Source: Calditrichia bacterium
GTDB taxonomy: Bacteria; Calditrichota; Calditrichia; RBG-13-44-9; J075
Reading direction: 5' to 3'
Assembly: GCA_028284445.1 (NCBI GenBank)
Contig: JANQRS010000037.1
Location: 1 to 64,000, forward strand
DNA length: 64,000 nucleotides
A program made the position numbers and the translations under genes. The notes under the pieces were generated by a model, which saw only the letters and a list, made by a program, of their open reading frames with translations, made no database searches and was not told the origin of the DNA. This document shows, piece after piece, positions 60,891 through 64,000 of this stretch (position 1 is the stretch's first letter; every line of letters begins with the position of its first letter).

Positions 60891-61979
60891 ATGAAAACTG
60901 TTCTATTGATGGTTGGCACGCAGAAAGGCGCCTTCCTTCTGAGATCGGATGAGCGACGCAGGAGTTGGCAGATTGATGGTCCGATAATGAAGGGATGGAA
61001 GATCAATGACGTACAGCTGGATCAACGTGGCGCACCAAGGATGTTTGCGGCGGTTGGGTCTTACGTGTACGGACCGACAATTCACGTTTCGGATGATTTG
61101 GGACGGAATTGGCGGCAAATTGAGAATGGACCATCGTATCCGACGGATGTGGAGTCAAAATTAAAGGAAGTCTGGTGTGTCGTGCCGGGCATAGAGAGTG
61201 AGCCGGAGGTGTTATACAGCGGTGTTGCCGATGCCGGGATGTTTGTCTCCCGTGACCGCGGCGAGAGCTGGCAAGAGTTTGAAAACTTGCGCGGACATCC
61301 AACACGTGAAGAATGGACGCCCGGACTTGGCGGCTTGTGCTGTCATTCAATCCTGGTAGATCCGAACAACAGTCAGCGAATTTGGGCCGGCATTTCATCT
61401 GTCGGCGTATTCAGATCTGACGACGGCGGTCAGAGCTGGCAAGTCAAGAATGATGGTCTGGAAATCGTTATTCCAACTCGGCAGCACAAAGACATTGGCA
61501 GCTGTGTGCATCGCCTGGTGATCGACCCAAAGGATTCCACCCGCTTGTTCCAGCAAAACCACAAAGGTCTTTTTCGTTCGCTGGATGCCGGCGATTCCTG
61601 GCAGCGAATCGAGTCAGGCATGCCGAGCAATTTCGGCTTTCCGATGATTGTCCATCCTCACGATAGCAATACCCTGTTTGTCATTCCGCTTGAAAGCGAC
61701 GAATTTCGTCTTCCGATGAATGGTCAATTGGCTGTATATCGCAGCGACAACAGCGGCGATTCCTGGCATGAAAGCAGGGAAGGACTTCCGTCCAATTTTT
61801 ATGCCGGCATTATGCGGCAGGCGATGGCCTATGATACGATTGCTGATAACAGCGGTATCTATTTTGGTACGAGCGGCGGTCAGATATTTTATAGCCGCGA
61901 CAATGGCAATAACTGGGAAGCGATAGACTGTCAACTGCCGCGGATCAATAGCGTGTCTGTCGCAATGCTTGATGATTAA
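60891..61979 (+). CDS. BNR-repeat (sialidase/VPS10-like) beta-propeller protein
   Basis: A 362-residue protein without signal peptide. It has repeated Asp-box-like units (VSDDLGRNWR, VSRDRGESWQ, RSDDGGQSWQ, RSLDAGDSWQ, RSDNSGDSWH, YSRDNGNNWE), predicting a cytoplasmic beta-propeller. Start ATG 60891 follows GGAGT. It is followed nine bases later by a MoaD/ThiS-like gene; this pair recurs in other phyla, which suggests a joint function. It is called sialidase-like in databases, but catalytic residues were not identified. Confidence 0.85.
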   Translation: MKTVLLMVGTQKGAFLLRSDERRRSWQIDGPIMKGWKINDVQLDQRGAPRMFAAVGSYVYGPTIHVSDDLGRNWRQIENGPSYPTDVESKLKEVWCVVPGIESEPEVLYSGVADAGMFVSRDRGESWQEFENLRGHPTREEWTPGLGGLCCHSILVDPNNSQRIWAGISSVGVFRSDDGGQSWQVKNDGLEIVIPTRQHKDIGSCVHRLVIDPKDSTRLFQQNHKGLFRSLDAGDSWQRIESGMPSNFGFPMIVHPHDSNTLFVIPLESDEFRLPMNGQLAVYRSDNSGDSWHESREGLPSNFYAGIMRQAMAYDTIADNSGIYFGTSGGQIFYSRDNGNNWEAIDCQLPRINSVSVAMLDD

Positions 61980-61988
61980 GGAGTGGAT

Positions 61989-62273
61989 ATGACGTTGATG
62001 AAAATCCAGGTAAATCTGCCGCAATTATTGACTCATTGTGCAGAAGGACAGCGGCAAATTGAAATCGGAGCTGGACGAATCGAGGACATACTACCGGCAA
62101 TTACCCGGGCATATCCACTATTGAAGACGCATCTATTCGATGGGGACGGTAATCGCCGTCCCCATGTTCTTTTCTTCCTGAATGATGAAAACATGGATTG
62201 GATTGATGATCATTCTGCGGAAGTAAAGGCCGGAGACCAATTTACTATTCTACAGGCTGTTTCGGGGGGATGA
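61989..62273 (+). CDS. MoaD/ThiS-like ubiquitin-fold protein
   Basis: A 94-residue beta-grasp protein ending in the diglycine AVSGG required for activation by E1-like enzymes in sulfur transfer or protein conjugation. The strand pattern (IQVNLP, GDQFTILQAVSGG) fits MoaD/ThiS. No MoeB/ThiF-like E1 is in the window. ATG 61989 follows AAGGAG. It pairs with the BNR protein upstream, with a nine-base gap. Confidence 0.85.
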   Translation: MTLMKIQVNLPQLLTHCAEGQRQIEIGAGRIEDILPAITRAYPLLKTHLFDGDGNRRPHVLFFLNDENMDWIDDHSAEVKAGDQFTILQAVSGG

Positions 62274-62402
62274 AGGCGCTTTCCTGCGGCTGATAGCTTT
62301 TTTGGACGAATGTGCACACGATGCAGTCAGGTGGTTTTGCTCGGAATTCCAAAGGGGAGAAGCTTTTGTCAATGTTGATTTGACGATTTTATTTCAGGCG
62401 GC

Positions 62403-62443
62403 AGTCCCCCTCTATCTCCCCCCGGGGGAGATAGAGGGGGACT
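62403..62443. repeat. GC-rich hairpin, family H copy 5
   Basis: AGTCCCCCTCTATCTCCC and complement around CCCGGG. It lies between convergent genes and is nearly identical to copy 4. Probable bidirectional terminator. Confidence 0.8.
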
Positions 62444-62464
62444 CTTTGCCTGGTTCACAGCTTA

Positions 62465-62968
62465 CTAACGCGTCTCCGCAGTTGCATAGCTACCAGCTAC
62501 ATACACCAGCGGGGAAACTTCGTCCCGAACAAACACCTCGCTGACCTTGCCAATGAAGATCTTGTGCGTGCCATAGTTAACCGCCTGCTCATTGCTGCAG
62601 AAAATATTGGCCTGGGCATCTTTCAGATAAAGCATGCCGGAATCACTCTTTTCCCAATTACCAACCGTGAAGCGTTCTTCGCCTTTCAGCTTACCGCTGC
62701 AGGCATTGGAAATATCTTCCTGATCACTGAACAAGATATTGACGCAAAATGCATTGCCTTTTTCCAGTAGGCCATGCATGGTGGTTTGCTCATTAATGCA
62801 AATCAAAAGTGCCGCCGGATCCATACAGAGTGAGGTAACGGCTGTTGCAGTCATCGCATGTTTTTGTTGGGTGTCCGGATCAAATGTAGAAACGACGGTG
62901 ACGCTGCTTGCCAGCGCGCGCATCGCTTCGCGAAAACCGCTTTCGATGTTGTTTTTATCATCTGCCAT
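62465..62968 (-). CDS. flavin reductase family protein (HpaC-like)
   Basis: A 167-residue split-barrel flavoprotein, reducing FMN or FAD with NAD(P)H. Typical segments are HAMTATAVTSLCMDPAALLICIN, FCVNILFSDQ and YVAGSYA at the C-terminus. AGGAG precedes the start on the minus strand. It may serve an oxygenase outside the window. Confidence 0.9.
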   Translation of the reverse strand: MADDKNNIESGFREAMRALASSVTVVSTFDPDTQQKHAMTATAVTSLCMDPAALLICINEQTTMHGLLEKGNAFCVNILFSDQEDISNACSGKLKGEERFTVGNWEKSDSGMLYLKDAQANIFCSNEQAVNYGTHKIFIGKVSEVFVRDEVSPLVYVAGSYATAETR

Positions 62969-63233
62969 GATAAGGAACTCCTTTTCACATCCCTGGTTAT
63001 ATCATTTACAGGTATTATATGCCAAGGCAATTCAGTTAATGTGTATAAAATCACACTAATGTTGGCGCAAACTTCTAGAAAGTGAAACAAACACCAATTC
63101 AGGCCGTATATAGTGCGATTCGATCATTAAATTACGGAAGTATCATCAACCGAAAAATATTTGCATCGTAGTATCCGATTCACGTCTCTGCAGCCTCCGT
63201 TAAACCCAATAGGATCACCCAAATGGAGGATTT

Positions 63234-64000
63234 ATGCAAATCAAAGCACTCATTTTAGCCCTCGTCTTCGGACTTAGCTCTCTTCTCGTCGCTCAAAACC
63301 TGCAGCTTCCGCGTGCCAGTCAGCATGCAAAAGTGCAGCAGCGGGTAGGCCTCACCGAGATTACTATCGACTATCATCGTCCCGGCGTTCGTGAACGTGC
63401 AATATGGGGTCAAATCGTCCCTTATGGTATGTCGCCCGGCGCGCCGTTTGGCTCCGGCAATCCCTTTCCCTGGCGGGCGGGTGCAAATGAAAATACCACA
63501 ATTTCATTCAGCACGGACGTTATGGTTCAGGGCAAAGCGCTGAAAGCCGGTACTTACGGTTTACACATGGTTGCACAGGAGTCCGGTGACTGGACAGTGA
63601 TTTTCAGCCATGAAAATGCTTCCTGGGGAAGTTTCTTTTATGACGACAGTCGTGATGCCTTGCGCGTTTCGGCAAAACCACAAAGTGCAGGGCATCAGGA
63701 ATGGCTGATGTATGGCTTTGATGAAATGACTCCCAATTCAGCCAATGTTTACTTGCATTGGGAGAAGATGAAGGTCAGTTTCAAGGTTGAGGTTGATCAC
63801 CATGAGATTGTTCTGGCCAGCATTCGCTCGCAGCTGACAAGCCTACCTGGTTTTGGCTGGCAGGGACCGCTGCAGGCTGCAAACTATTGCTTACAAAACA
63901 ACATCAATCATGATGAAGCGATTGGCTGGGCGGACCGCTCGATCAATAATACCAGAAATGTGAACAACATGGGCGTGAAGGCACGTTTACTGGCGCAAAA
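63234..64000 (+). CDS. DUF2911 family protein (truncated by window end)
   Basis: An exported protein open to the right edge (255 codons seen). It has a signal peptide (about 1-20, ending LLVAQ), then LPRASQHAKVQQRVGLTEITIDYHRPGV, KALKAGTYGLHMVAQ and DWTVIFSHENASWGSFFYD, the hallmarks of DUF2911. The part from about residue 200 resembles a TPR start. TGGAGGA precedes the ATG. Function unknown. Confidence 0.88.
   Translation, partial: MQIKALILALVFGLSSLLVAQNLQLPRASQHAKVQQRVGLTEITIDYHRPGVRERAIWGQIVPYGMSPGAPFGSGNPFPWRAGANENTTISFSTDVMVQGKALKAGTYGLHMVAQESGDWTVIFSHENASWGSFFYDDSRDALRVSAKPQSAGHQEWLMYGFDEMTPNSANVYLHWEKMKVSFKVEVDHHEIVLASIRSQLTSLPGFGWQGPLQAANYCLQNNINHDEAIGWADRSINNTRNVNNMGVKARLLAQ

Overview
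The window looks like chromosomal DNA of an environmental Gram-negative respiring bacterium. The genes point to the FCB superphylum, perhaps a Calditrichota/KSB1-like lineage. Supporting signs are a haem-A cytochrome oxidase locus with its assembly genes, DUF5777 and DUF2911 proteins, a CX4CH haem lipoprotein, many lipoproteins, an RND/TolC export locus and a golvesin-like C-terminal domain. The taxonomic placement is an inference from gene content. No rRNA, tRNA, CRISPR array, integrase or transposase was seen. Base composition by eye is close to 50% GC, with AT-rich intergenic regions.

Layout. At 1-1.9 kb there is a short tandem repeat, two uncharacterised genes and a long AT-rich gap. At 1.9-11.8 kb lies a cytochrome c oxidase locus, all on the + strand: cupredoxin-like lipoprotein, subunits I, III and IV, two small membrane proteins, subunit II, haem A synthase, haem O synthase, a SCO copper chaperone, a DUF420/CtaM-like protein and a PhoX-like phosphatase. 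At 12.3-21.9 kb six closely spaced + strand genes form a probable signalling operon: homocysteine methyltransferase, an NDH-2-type dehydrogenase fused to a cyclic-nucleotide-binding domain, a Ser/Thr kinase with an ectodomain, a PAS/GAF histidine kinase, a receiver protein and a sigma-54 activator. At 22.2-26.2 kb come a Crp/Fnr-family regulator, two small paralogous proteins, and a CX4CH haem lipoprotein / YceI / DUF5777 operon. At 26.3-32.9 kb are a ROK kinase, a nucleotidyltransferase, an SSF symporter and a large unknown envelope protein. At 32.9-41.1 kb are mixed housekeeping and accessory genes. At 41.1-56.8 kb a seven-gene - strand export locus combines ABC and RND machinery, including an RND permease fused to an ABC ATPase domain. 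At 57-64 kb are a glycoside-hydrolase-like protein, a NagB/PIG-L fusion, a BNR-repeat protein paired with a MoaD/ThiS-like protein, a flavin reductase and a truncated DUF2911 gene.

How the genes may work together. Three intergenic regions (upstream of 12341, 22185 and 24140) carry the same arrangement: a 32-bp motif containing GATATTTCC, followed 74-97 bp later by a sigma-54-like -24/-12 element. A sigma-54 activator is encoded in the window, at the end of the operon behind the first such promoter. I infer an autoregulated circuit that couples a redox and cyclic-nucleotide sensing module to a second regulator and to an envelope haem-protein operon. This and the RND-ABC fusion locus are the two strongest candidates for undescribed biology here.

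Dispersed GC-rich hairpins (five copies of one type, two of another with a compensatory base change) mark many intergenic regions.
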